Part shown: in pieces, positions 1-7,947 of the stretch
Layout: each line of letters opens with the position of its first letter
How positions within the stretch are numbered: position 1 is the stretch's first letter
NCBI GenBank assembly: GCA_041686485.1
Contig: JAWLDT010000007.1
Coordinates: forward strand, 1 to 61,976
Origin: PUPG01 sp041686485
Lineage (GTDB): Bacteria; Bacteroidota; Bacteroidia; Bacteroidales; UBA7960
DNA: 61,976 nucleotides
Direction: 5' to 3'
Translations under genes and position numbers: made by a program
Notes under the pieces: generated by a model
The model's database searches: none
Told to the model about the DNA's origin: nothing
The model's input: only the letters and a program-made list of their open reading frames with translations

Positions 1-75
1 GCTTTTCAAATCAATGCTTTTCAAATCAATGCTTTTCAAATCAACGCTTTTCAAATCAATGCTCTCCAAATTAAC
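1..75. repeat. 15-bp tandem repeat, five copies
   Basis: Five head-to-tail copies of a 15-base unit, GCTTTTCAAATCAAT, fill bases 1-75. Copies 1, 2 and 4 are identical, copy 3 differs at its last base, and copy 5 (61-75) has three changes. The array is cut by the window edge, so its full length is unknown. It lies downstream of the leftward phosphatase gene that ends at 149. No function can be read from it; it looks like an intergenic minisatellite. Confidence 0.85.
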
Positions 76-148
76 GCTCCATTCTTCCACATTCGCCCCA
101 ACTTGCTGGTATTTGAATAACCTCCACACAAGGCAACTGTATATTCCC

Positions 149-1333
149 TCAGATATAACGAATACTTACTTCCTTCAGGAATTTCTCTTCAAGCACAGCG
201 GCAATCTTTTTAACAACTGTGCGACGGATCTCCAGCTCCACAGGCAGGTTGGGGTCCTGGTGGGCAACATTGACAGCCGTTCCCACGATCAGGTGTATTT
301 CATCACTTTCCAGAAGCTGCTTTACGATCTGGTCGGCCGGACCTTTGCCAAGCTCTGTCCGGGGACTATATTTTTCGAGGATCTTATGGGTCTTGCTCAA
401 CGTCAATATCCCCTCTGTCACCAGATCAATATTTTCCATATAAGACTGTGGCGGCAGGTCAGGATCGTCAAACTCAAGGCTGTCTTCAATGGCTATATCC
501 AGTTCACGGGCAACAATATCGGCAGTTGTCCCGCCGCAGAGGATTTTCTTGCCGTCAAAATCACGAACGATAGTTGCCAGCTCCTTATCTTTATCCCTTT
601 CAAAGGGCGGGCCGGAACACAACAGCAATCTTCGCGGGTCACGGGAATACATGACCACCACACTGGTGTCATCCTTGGCCTGATAGCCATCATTGGCATG
701 GGCTTTATTGACGATCAGGGAAGCAAGTTTTGCGGCTGACAAACCCGGTTGTTCCTGTATGTATGCATGAACCTGTTTTTCCACGTTTTCCTGTCCCCAG
801 CCAAGCAGGTACTTGCCTTTTCCCAGACCCGACTGTGTGATACCATCTGTCATCAGCAGAATGCGATCCTCTTTTTGCGCATGGAAACTACAGGCCATGA
901 TCTCCTTCTCAGAGTTGTCGTCGGCCTCCAGGGTGATCTTTTGCCATTCAGGGATTAACTGCTCTTTGCCACGCATGATAATCGCATCGGGATTGTCATA
1001 ATTCAGAATGGTGGTTTCCCCATCTTTTTCAATATTGACGATCGTGAAGGTGGCATAATTGATTTTTCGTTCACTGCACACCGGGAGGGTATTCATGATG
1101 ATCTCAGCGATCTTGTGGGCATCCTTGTGTTCTTTGGTAAAGTTCAGGGCCATATTTGCTGTCAGCGTGGCAAGCAGGTTGGCCTTCACCCCGTGCCCCA
1201 TTCCATCCGACAGAACAACGATGGTGCGGCCTTCTTCTTTTACCTTTGTCGATAAAAATACGTCCCCGCAGATGCGCTCTCCCACATGATTACGCTGGGC
1301 AGAACCTACTTCTATGTAAAAGGAATCATTCAT
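149..1333 (-). CDS. SpoIIE/PP2C-family serine phosphatase of the hydrogenase-sensor operon
   Basis: A 394-residue protein with a SpoIIE-type PP2C phosphatase domain in about residues 1-230. The metal-binding DGMGHG motif is at residues 43-48, and LLMTDG and a terminal DDTSVVVM complete the metal site. No signal peptide or membrane segment is seen, so it should be cytoplasmic. Residues from about 235 on form a roughly 160-residue C-terminal region that I cannot assign. It is the last gene of a leftward operon, 26 bases after the PAS-containing [FeFe]-hydrogenase-like protein. Such phosphatases are known partners of group C sensory [FeFe] hydrogenases (the phosphatase-modulating class in HydDB as I recall it), so it probably dephosphorylates a regulatory protein in response to H2 or redox state. 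The target is unknown: no anti-sigma or STAS gene is in the window. Confidence 0.88.
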   Translation of the reverse strand: MNDSFYIEVGSAQRNHVGERICGDVFLSTKVKEEGRTIVVLSDGMGHGVKANLLATLTANMALNFTKEHKDAHKIAEIIMNTLPVCSERKINYATFTIVNIEKDGETTILNYDNPDAIIMRGKEQLIPEWQKITLEADDNSEKEIMACSFHAQKEDRILLMTDGITQSGLGKGKYLLGWGQENVEKQVHAYIQEQPGLSAAKLASLIVNKAHANDGYQAKDDTSVVVMYSRDPRRLLLCSGPPFERDKDKELATIVRDFDGKKILCGGTTADIVARELDIAIEDSLEFDDPDLPPQSYMENIDLVTEGILTLSKTHKILEKYSPRTELGKGPADQIVKQLLESDEIHLIVGTAVNVAHQDPNLPVELEIRRTVVKKIAAVLEEKFLKEVSIRYI

Positions 1334-1359
1334 GGATCAGGCTGTTTTGTCGGAAGAGG

Positions 1360-3213
1360 CTATTCTTTTTTCGTTTTTTGAAATGTCTCAATGATGGAGT
1401 TCAGCATTTTTTCGGTGGTGCTGGCCCCTTCGCCCAGTGAGAACGCAATATTCTGTACCATTTTCAGGTTTTCGTCGATCACTTCGCTAACCCGGTTAAT
1501 GATTTCTTCCTGACGTACCTCAGCCACATACATGTCCCGGAACACGCCACCCACGATCTTGTTTGGCTTCAATGAGTAGATACTGACATTCAACAGCCTG
1601 TCTTCGTGATATACGTCTTTTCCGACAATATTTTCATCGTTTTCCAGGACATAGGTGAAGAGGTTATACAGGGTATGCGGAAGCAGGGTTTTAACATCTG
1701 CCCCCGCCAGTCCGGGTATGATCTCATTGATCATGCTGGCTTCTTCCCCCAGCACTTTGATAAAACTGTTATTCGACTCAATGACTTTTAACTTGTCGTC
1801 AACGATAACAGCCGCCGAGGGGAGGTTCTTTAACAGGGCAGATGTGGTATCCGAGCGCTGTTTCACTTTCTCATGCTCTTTTTCTAGCTCATTCTTCTTT
1901 TCCAGAAGATTCTCCTTTTCATTCGTTAGCTTTTCGTTATTCTTTTTGAGGGTTTTGATGTAGTCCTGTTTGTTTCTCAACGAATAATTCAGACACATTT
2001 CCGGTCTGGTCAGCCCTTTACTGATAGAAGCAGCAAACTTGCGACAGTTTCTGAATCCACATGCATTACAGGCGGCAGTTTCTTCAAGGCTTTTGCCCAG
2101 ACTTTTGAGTATTTCCTCCACTTTCTCATTATCCGGTTCCGGAAGGCGCTGATCGTCGCTGGTGAATGAGCGGCTCAAATCGAGTGAGAGGTATGTCTCC
2201 AGGTCTTTTTCCCACTGTTTCTGGTCAAATTTATTTAGTCTCTTGTTTACATAATCGGTAACCATGGTGCGGCGCAGGTATTTGTTGGAACGATCCGTGG
2301 TTCCCGGTCCCATAAGGCAACCGGCATGATAGAAGATGTTAAAATGTTTTTTCATCTGGACAGGATGGGTATTGAACTCATCAACCGCGTCCAGCATGTT
2401 GTATTTTTCTTCTACGGTTATGATACGTCCCTTCAGCAGTGAGTCTTCGATGCCTGCTGCCTCAATAATTCCATTGCTGATCGGGTAGAGCGAGCCAAGC
2501 TGACCAATGGGCTGATCAAAGTCAGAATACTCTACCTTGGCTTCTTTGATCTGAAAACGATCGAACAGATCCCTCAACTCCCTGAAAGTAAGCACGGCAT
2601 CAACTTGTCCCTCCACGCCATGTAAGCCTGCTTCATGTTTGGCCGACAAACAGGGGCCGATAAAGACTACTTTCAGGTCATCCCCGAAAGCTTTTCGCAC
2701 GGTTTTGGCGGTGGCAGTCATAGGTGTGACAATAGGGGCCAGGTTGTCAATTAGTTCCGGAAAAAACTTTTCAACATAGGAGACCAGACTTGGGCAGTTA
2801 CTCAATAAATACTGTTTGCCTTTATAGTTGGAAAGCAGCTCCTTGGTTTTTCCTGCAACAAGGTCTACACCAAAAGATACTTCATTCACATAATCGAAAC
2901 CCAGATTGCGTATCATTTCCACAAATTTGCGGTAATCCGTAATATCGGGAAATTCGCCGCTAATGGTTGGGTCAACAATGGCTGCCACCTTACTGTTCGA
3001 ATTTAAAAGGGATACCGTCTCTTCCAGATCACTGACGTGCGAAATAGCTGCGGTAGAGCATACCAACAGGCAACTGCCACATCCAATACATCTTTGATGA
3101 TCGACAACCGGCATCCCATCCTTGTTGCGTGCTGTTATGGCTTCAACAGGACAGGCCCTGATACACGCATAGGAACGGGTACAGCGCTTATGATCAATCT
3201 TTATAATTTCCAT
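1360..3213 (-). CDS. PAS-domain [FeFe]-hydrogenase-like sensor with degenerate H-cluster site
   Basis: 617 residues. Order: two ferredoxin-type [4Fe-4S] motifs (residues 11-22 and about 41-52), the [FeFe]-hydrogenase large-subunit fold (about 75-345), a CxACGxxxC Fe-S domain (about 380-410), a coiled coil (about 415-460) and a PAS domain (about 465-570). It resembles group C sensory hydrogenases and sits with a phosphatase gene, so a role as H2/redox sensor is inferred. Compared with the catalytic enzyme, motif L1 reads SNCP (Cys140 kept, proton-transfer Cys replaced by Asn), L2 reads GPCLSAKHE (Cys188 kept, the lysine at +3 is Ala191), and L3 reads YHAGC: Cys299 is kept but the other cluster ligand is Tyr295. 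The first ferredoxin motif has Ser14 where the second Cys belongs. It is therefore unlikely to be a hydrogenase enzyme and may not hold a normal H-cluster. Confidence 0.88.
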   Translation of the reverse strand: MEIIKIDHKRCTRSYACIRACPVEAITARNKDGMPVVDHQRCIGCGSCLLVCSTAAISHVSDLEETVSLLNSNSKVAAIVDPTISGEFPDITDYRKFVEMIRNLGFDYVNEVSFGVDLVAGKTKELLSNYKGKQYLLSNCPSLVSYVEKFFPELIDNLAPIVTPMTATAKTVRKAFGDDLKVVFIGPCLSAKHEAGLHGVEGQVDAVLTFRELRDLFDRFQIKEAKVEYSDFDQPIGQLGSLYPISNGIIEAAGIEDSLLKGRIITVEEKYNMLDAVDEFNTHPVQMKKHFNIFYHAGCLMGPGTTDRSNKYLRRTMVTDYVNKRLNKFDQKQWEKDLETYLSLDLSRSFTSDDQRLPEPDNEKVEEILKSLGKSLEETAACNACGFRNCRKFAASISKGLTRPEMCLNYSLRNKQDYIKTLKKNNEKLTNEKENLLEKKNELEKEHEKVKQRSDTTSALLKNLPSAAVIVDDKLKVIESNNSFIKVLGEEASMINEIIPGLAGADVKTLLPHTLYNLFTYVLENDENIVGKDVYHEDRLLNVSIYSLKPNKIVGGVFRDMYVAEVRQEEIINRVSEVIDENLKMVQNIAFSLGEGASTTEKMLNSIIETFQKTKKE

Positions 3214-3246
3214 CTCTTTGTAATAATGGTTCTAATGATTCAGTGG

Positions 3247-3495
3247 TTAACCAAAATAGTCATCCAGTAAATCGATAATATTTTCAGGCTTTACTTTGGT
3301 ATGAATGTTTCCATTGATCCTGAGGACAGGTCCCTCTTCACATTTTCCGAAGCAATGAGCCCCCCTGAATAAAACGGTATCTTCCAGACCCCTCTCTTTC
3401 AGGTAAGATCTGATAGTTGACAGGGCCTGCTTGTTGCCACGTGAAAAACAACTACTGCCCATACAAATGACAATCTCATTGGAGGAATCACTCAT
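3247..3495 (-). CDS. Small thioredoxin-like [2Fe-2S] ferredoxin
   Basis: An 82-residue protein with the four-cysteine pattern of the NuoE/HydC-type thioredoxin-like [2Fe-2S] fold: Cys11, Cys16, Cys48 and Cys52 (C-x4-C ... C-x3-C). It is the isolated cluster domain without the N-terminal helical part of NuoE. It is the first gene of the leftward operon, 33 bases before the hydrogenase-like sensor. It probably passes electrons to or from that sensor, as is common for sensory [FeFe]-hydrogenase clusters; this partner assignment is inference from position. Confidence 0.85.
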   Translation of the reverse strand: MSDSSNEIVICMGSSCFSRGNKQALSTIRSYLKERGLEDTVLFRGAHCFGKCEEGPVLRINGNIHTKVKPENIIDLLDDYFG

Positions 3496-3535
3496 AATTT
3501 GTCGTGTTTATATACGCGCTTTTCTACAGCAATAA

Positions 3536-3543
3536 CAAAGTTA
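3536..3543 (-). promoter_or_regulatory. -7 element of the leftward sensor operon
   Basis: Read on the minus strand these bases are TAACTTTG, a perfect match to the Bacteroidota -7 consensus TAnnTTTG, about 40 bases upstream of the [2Fe-2S] ferredoxin start. No good -33 element is seen at the expected spacing. Confidence 0.5.
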
Positions 3544-3709
3544 ATTAAACCTTTTTAGAAATTCGGTTATTTTGCTCACATCTGTGTTATCTGAATTATT
3601 TTAAAAAGAACGTAGCGCTAACATTTAACAATTATTGCTGAATTTATTGAATAATCAGGGTTGAAAAGAATTTAATTATCTGCAGTGAGTATGTTTTATG
3701 TAGAAAATG

Positions 3710-3741
3710 TTGATTCAAAAAAATTATATTTTGTATCTTTA
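3710..3741 (+). promoter_or_regulatory. Promoter of the hydCBA-sensor-rex operon
   Basis: TTG at 3710-3712 and TATCTTTA at 3734-3741, separated by 21 bases, match the Bacteroidota -33/-7 pattern (TTTG, about 19 bases, TAnnTTTG) with one mismatch in the last base of the -7. The predicted transcription start (about 3746-3750) falls at the edge of the Rex-like operator. Confidence 0.5.
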
Positions 3742-3748
3742 CATCGAA

Positions 3749-3766
3749 TTGTGAAATATTTATCAA
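3749..3766. promoter_or_regulatory. Rex-type operator upstream of hydC
   Basis: TTGTGAAATATTTATCAA is an 18-base imperfect dyad matching the Rex operator form TTGTGAA-N4-TTCACAA: the left half is exact and the right half has 5 of 7 bases. It lies just downstream of the -7 element and 13 bases before the hydC start, where a bound repressor would block transcription. A rex gene ends the signalling part of the same operon (11579-12214), which makes NADH/NAD+-responsive autoregulation likely. Confidence 0.7.
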
Positions 3767-3778
3767 CACGAAAAATAG

Positions 3779-4252
3779 ATGGCACAAACCCTGGATCACA
3801 TATATGCGCAGTTTCCTAACCGCAGGCGGGAGGATTTAATCCCGCTTCTGCAGGCCATCCAGGATGAGCAAGGTTTTTTGTCAGAGGATATCATTCAGGC
3901 CGTGGGAGCCTATTTGCACATCAGTGTGAATAAGATATATGGTGTAGCTACGTTTTATGATAATTTTCGATTCGGGCCTGTGGGCAAGTATCATGTCAGA
4001 CTTTGTCACGGCACCGCCTGTCATGTTGCTGGTTCCGGTGTTTTACTGAAGGAGATTGAAAAGATACTTAAAATAAAGGATGGAGAAACCGATAAGCAGG
4101 GTTTGTTCAGCCTGGAAGTAGTAAGCTGTGTTGGGGCCTGTGGCCTGGCGCCCATTATTGATATAAACGGGCATTATTATACAAACATAACCCTGGATAC
4201 ACTAAAAGGGCTGATTGCCTCTTTCAGGGAAAAAGAAAATACAACTGTATGA
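3779..4252 (+). CDS. hydC: [FeFe]-hydrogenase NuoE-like subunit HydC
   Basis: 157 residues with the full NuoE/HydC architecture: an N-terminal helical bundle (residues 1-65) and a thioredoxin-like [2Fe-2S] domain with Cys76, Cys81, Cys117 and Cys121. In trimeric HydABC enzymes this subunit relays electrons between the NAD(H) flavin subunit HydB and the hydrogenase HydA. It is the first gene of the rightward operon, and its stop overlaps the hydB start by four bases (ATGA), indicating translational coupling. The start is the first ATG after the promoter and Rex-like site. Confidence 0.92.
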   Translation: MAQTLDHIYAQFPNRRREDLIPLLQAIQDEQGFLSEDIIQAVGAYLHISVNKIYGVATFYDNFRFGPVGKYHVRLCHGTACHVAGSGVLLKEIEKILKIKDGETDKQGLFSLEVVSCVGACGLAPIIDINGHYYTNITLDTLKGLIASFREKENTTV

Positions 4253-6198
4253 CTTCGAATAAAGTCATGGATACCCGCCAGTTTTTGATTGATCAGGTAT
4301 TGCTTGATTCCAGTCGCGATAACAACGATGGTCTGAAAAAACCCCTCTCTTACATTTCCGGGGAGCGTGTGGACAAACCGGTTATATATGTTGGTATGGC
4401 TACCTGTGGCCAGATTGCCGGCGCTGATAAAACCTATGAGGCCATTAAAGGCTATCTGCACGAACAGGGTTTTGATGCTGATCTTATCGAGGGCGGTTGC
4501 CTGGGCTATTGTAAGGCAGAGCCGATTGTTGAAGTACAGTTACCCGGTAAAACCAGGCTCTCATTTGCCAATGTTACAGAAGATAAAGTTCAGCCGCTTC
4601 TCGACGATATCCTGAACAATAACTTACCTGATCAGCCGGTTATCGGTCAACATCATCATCCCGTTCTTCAGCCCTGGGAGGAAATCCCGCTGGTTGAGGA
4701 GCATCCTTTTTTTGCACACCAAACAAAGAACCTGCTTGATCAGTGTGGTGTTATTGATCCCGTTTCGGTAGATGCCTATATCGCCAAAGGCGGCTATTGG
4801 GCATTCTGTGACACCATTGTCCAATATACGCCCAGGCAGGTATGTGAGGTTATTTCAGACAGCTCATTGGCTGGCAGGGGTGGGGGTGCTTACCCTGCAG
4901 GTAAAAAGTGGAAAGCGGCCCTGGAGAGAGTCAGCGATCAGAAATTTTTTGTCTGCAATGCGGTTGAAAGTGACCCTGGCAGCTATATGAACAGGGCCAT
5001 CATCGAAAGCAATCCGCACAGACTAATTGAAGCAGTTCTGATAGCCGCATATGCTATCAGCGCCGGTAAAGCCTATATTTTTATCAGAAAAGAATTTACC
5101 CTGGCAGCAAGGCGCCTGACACAGGCTATTGAACAGGCAAGGGATTACGGCATTATCGGCCACAATATTTTCGATTCCGGTGTCAATATTGACATTGTGG
5201 TCAAAGAGGGTGCGCGGGCTTTTGTTTGCGGTGAGGAAACGGCCCTTAATAATAGCATTGAAGGCAAAAGGGCTATGCCGGAATCCAAGCCGCCCTATCC
5301 TGCCGAACAAGGCCTCTGGAACAAGCCTACGATCGTCAATAATGTGGAAACATTGTTCAATGTGCCACTTATCATGCGTCACGGCGCCGAATGGTTTAAA
5401 AAGACCGGCACCGAAAAAAGCAAGGGAACAAAACTGTTTACATTGTCGGGATCCATTACACATTATGGTACGATAGAAGTTCCTATGGGTATGTCTTTCA
5501 GGGACATTATCAATAAAATAGGTGGGGATATGGCCGGGGAGAAGGATTTTAAAGCCATTGTACTGGGCATCAACAGCGGGAGCTATATTATACCCGATAC
5601 CCTGGATACGAAGGTTGATTTTGACGATTTAAATCAGATTGGGGCCGCGTTAGGTAGCGGCGCATTTGTTGTGCTGGATACGGGCGTATGCATGGTGGAC
5701 CTGGCTAAGTTTTTTACCGGTTTTTTCAAGAAAGAAAGTTGTGGCAAGTGCATTCCCTGCCGGGAAGGTACAGCCCGAATGCTGGAAGTAATGGAAAGTG
5801 TTACCAGGAGACCTGCTGAAAACAAAAGTTTCCAGACACTGGAACGCTTTAAAGGTGTTATGCAATTAAAAAGCCTGGCCGGTGTCATTCAGGAAACATC
5901 CCTCTGCTCGCTGGGCAAATCTTCACCCAATGCGATCCTGAATTCCCTCAGGCATTTTAAAAATGAGTTTGATGCGCATATTTTTGAGCGAAAATGTGCT
6001 GCCAACGTTTGTACTGATTTGCGTGTATATTATATTGATGTGGATGCATGTACGGGCTGTACTGCCTGTTTTCAAAAGTGTCCGGTAGAGGCTATTATCG
6101 GTTCTCCCCGCTATCCGCATTTCATTGTTCAGGACAAGTGTATCGGTTGTGGTACGTGTTTTGAAGTTTGTAAGTTCAACGCTGTATTGATTAAATAG
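4249..6198 (+). CDS. hydB: [FeFe]-hydrogenase NAD(H)/flavin subunit HydB (NuoF-like)
   Basis: 649 residues: an N-terminal thioredoxin-like [2Fe-2S] domain (about 45-115, with ATCG and GGCLGYC cysteines), a NuoF core with the glycine-rich nucleotide/FMN loop GRGGGAYPAGKKW, the GEETAL motif, the [4Fe-4S] motif SCGKCIPCREGT with its distal Cys, and two C-terminal [4Fe-4S] ferredoxin motifs (CTGCTACFQKCP and CIGCGTCFEVC). It should bind FMN and NAD(H) and be the bifurcation centre of HydABC. Odd features: the usual N-x-D-E flavin motif reads N-A-V-E (Val239), and the glycine loop differs from the common GRGGAGFPTG form. This suggests a divergent lineage; the NAD versus NADP preference cannot be told. 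Confidence 0.92.
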   Translation: MTSNKVMDTRQFLIDQVLLDSSRDNNDGLKKPLSYISGERVDKPVIYVGMATCGQIAGADKTYEAIKGYLHEQGFDADLIEGGCLGYCKAEPIVEVQLPGKTRLSFANVTEDKVQPLLDDILNNNLPDQPVIGQHHHPVLQPWEEIPLVEEHPFFAHQTKNLLDQCGVIDPVSVDAYIAKGGYWAFCDTIVQYTPRQVCEVISDSSLAGRGGGAYPAGKKWKAALERVSDQKFFVCNAVESDPGSYMNRAIIESNPHRLIEAVLIAAYAISAGKAYIFIRKEFTLAARRLTQAIEQARDYGIIGHNIFDSGVNIDIVVKEGARAFVCGEETALNNSIEGKRAMPESKPPYPAEQGLWNKPTIVNNVETLFNVPLIMRHGAEWFKKTGTEKSKGTKLFTLSGSITHYGTIEVPMGMSFRDIINKIGGDMAGEKDFKAIVLGINSGSYIIPDTLDTKVDFDDLNQIGAALGSGAFVVLDTGVCMVDLAKFFTGFFKKESCGKCIPCREGTARMLEVMESVTRRPAENKSFQTLERFKGVMQLKSLAGVIQETSLCSLGKSSPNAILNSLRHFKNEFDAHIFERKCAANVCTDLRVYYIDVDACTGCTACFQKCPVEAIIGSPRYPHFIVQDKCIGCGTCFEVCKFNAVLIK

Positions 6199-6215
6199 CG
6201 CTTTTGACTATTGAT

Positions 6216-7946
6216 ATGGAATTTCAGATCGAAGTAAATAATCAGTCAATCCGGGTAAAGGAAGGTGAAACACTCTTGACCGCCTTGCGAAATAATGGTT
6301 TCAGAATCCCGACACTCTGCCATATGAATCGGTTTTCCCCTACGGGGGCATGCCGTTTGTGTGCGGTAGAAGTTGAAGGAGAGCGTGACCTGGTCACTTC
6401 ATGTGCCCATGTTGTTAAAAAAGGGATGAAGGTTAAGACCAACTCCCAAAGGGTGATCCACGCCCGGAAAACACTGGTTGAACTATTGCTGTCAAACCAT
6501 CCGGATGATTGTTTGTATTGTCAGCGTAATGGACATTGTGAGTTGCAGTGGCTGGCCGAAGAGATGAATGTAAAAGAGCGACGTTTTTTTGGCAAAAAGA
6601 ACGCCTATAAACCGGATTATTCAAGTGTGAGTGTCGCCCGTGATCCGGCCAAATGTGTTTTATGCAGCCGCTGTGTGCGCATGTGTGAAGAGGTGCAACT
6701 GGTTACGGCTATAGATTTCATCTCACGTGGTAACCAGACAAAGGTGAACAGCGCCTTTAACAAGGGTTTGAACGTTAGTAGTTGTATCAGTTGCGGGCAG
6801 TGCATCCAGGTTTGTCCCACAGCAGCTTTGATGGAGATCTCTCATCTCGACCGGGTGCAGGCAGCCCTGTCAAAAAAGAAACAACAGGTTATATTCTTTA
6901 TAAGTCCTTCAGTAACTGCTTCCGTTGCAGAAACAGCCGGTTTAAAGCCTAAACAGGATGCCGGTAAAATGGTAGCATCTTCCCTGCGAAAGTGTGGCGC
7001 TTCCCGGGTATTTGATCTGGGTGTCGCTTCTGATATCAATGTGGTTGAGGAGGCAACTCAACTGTTGGAGCACCTGACAGATAATGCGGATAAGCCTATG
7101 CCTTTACTGTCCTCATGTTGTCCGTCATGGGTAAGGTATGTGGAAGAGTTTCGTCCCGATAGTCTGTCGAACCTGGCCGGAACCAAATCCCCGCAGCATG
7201 TCATGGGCAGCCTTCTGAAGACATGGTATGCCGAACAGGAAGAGATCAGTGCGGAGGATATTTACACCGTTGCAGTTATGCCCTGTGTGGCTAAAAAATA
7301 TGAGGCTTCCAGGGAAGAAAATACGGATAAGGGGATCTCCCAGGTCGATGCGGTTCTTACCGTTGGGGAGTATTTCCGCTTAATACGGGCGTTTGGCCTT
7401 GATCTGCATCATATGGAAGAAACGGATATGGATGAACCATTCCGGGTTTCATCTGCCGCTGCGTGGAAGATGGGATATGCCGGTGGCAAAGCCGAAGCCG
7501 TGGCGCGCGAAGTGTTCAGGATGTTAGCCGACCCCAAAAAAGATACTTTTAAGTTTAATTTGCCGAAAAATGCAGCCACCAAACGGGAAACAAAGATAAA
7601 AATAGGAGACCGGCAAATCGGTTTTGCCTGGGTGAGTAGCATTGTGGAAGCCGAACAATTTTTGCACGAACTGGAAGAGGAACATCGCGATGATATCCAT
7701 TATGTGGAAGTAATGGCATGTTTGGGCGGATGCGCCGGTGGTGGCGGTCAACCGGTAAGCCGTGGCTTCGAACCCGCCAAAGCCCGCAAACGTTTTTGCA
7801 TGAACATGGAAAAAGCAAATCCTTACAGTACTGCCGGGGACAATCCCGGACTGTCAGTGTTATACCATGAAGGTTCATTGCTGCCCGGTAACACCACCTT
7901 GCAGGATTGGATAACTCCCCGGTTTCAGGTGAAAACATACTATTGA
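6216..7946 (+). CDS. hydA: [FeFe]-hydrogenase catalytic subunit HydA
   Basis: 576 residues from the ATG at 6216; a TTG four codons upstream in the same frame is the alternative start. Order: plant-type [2Fe-2S] domain (residues 1-75), a His-Cys3 [4Fe-4S] motif (HPDDCLYCQRNGHC), two ferredoxin motifs (CVLCSRCVRMC, CISCGQCIQVCP), and the H-cluster domain. All three signatures are complete: L1 SSCCPSW (Cys301 proton-transfer residue, Cys302 ligand), L2 MPCVAKKYE (Cys357, Lys360) and L3 EVMACLGGC (Cys502, Cys506). It should be an active H2-forming/oxidising subunit. The usual GGVMEAALR stretch reads GGKAEAVAR, so it is not a typical group A sequence throughout. It precedes the sensor kinase by one base. 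Confidence 0.94.
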   Translation: MEFQIEVNNQSIRVKEGETLLTALRNNGFRIPTLCHMNRFSPTGACRLCAVEVEGERDLVTSCAHVVKKGMKVKTNSQRVIHARKTLVELLLSNHPDDCLYCQRNGHCELQWLAEEMNVKERRFFGKKNAYKPDYSSVSVARDPAKCVLCSRCVRMCEEVQLVTAIDFISRGNQTKVNSAFNKGLNVSSCISCGQCIQVCPTAALMEISHLDRVQAALSKKKQQVIFFISPSVTASVAETAGLKPKQDAGKMVASSLRKCGASRVFDLGVASDINVVEEATQLLEHLTDNADKPMPLLSSCCPSWVRYVEEFRPDSLSNLAGTKSPQHVMGSLLKTWYAEQEEISAEDIYTVAVMPCVAKKYEASREENTDKGISQVDAVLTVGEYFRLIRAFGLDLHHMEETDMDEPFRVSSAAAWKMGYAGGKAEAVAREVFRMLADPKKDTFKFNLPKNAATKRETKIKIGDRQIGFAWVSSIVEAEQFLHELEEEHRDDIHYVEVMACLGGCAGGGGQPVSRGFEPAKARKRFCMNMEKANPYSTAGDNPGLSVLYHEGSLLPGNTTLQDWITPRFQVKTYY

Positions 7947-7947
7947 C

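Noticed and set aside
14..739. A 241-codon plus-strand open frame at the left edge
   Set aside because: It begins in the 15-bp repeat and then runs antisense to the SpoIIE phosphatase gene.
3521..3538. A second Rex-like site on the leftward promoter
   Set aside because: On the minus strand the half site TTGTTAT is present but the other half matches at only 4 of 7 bases; not strong enough to call.
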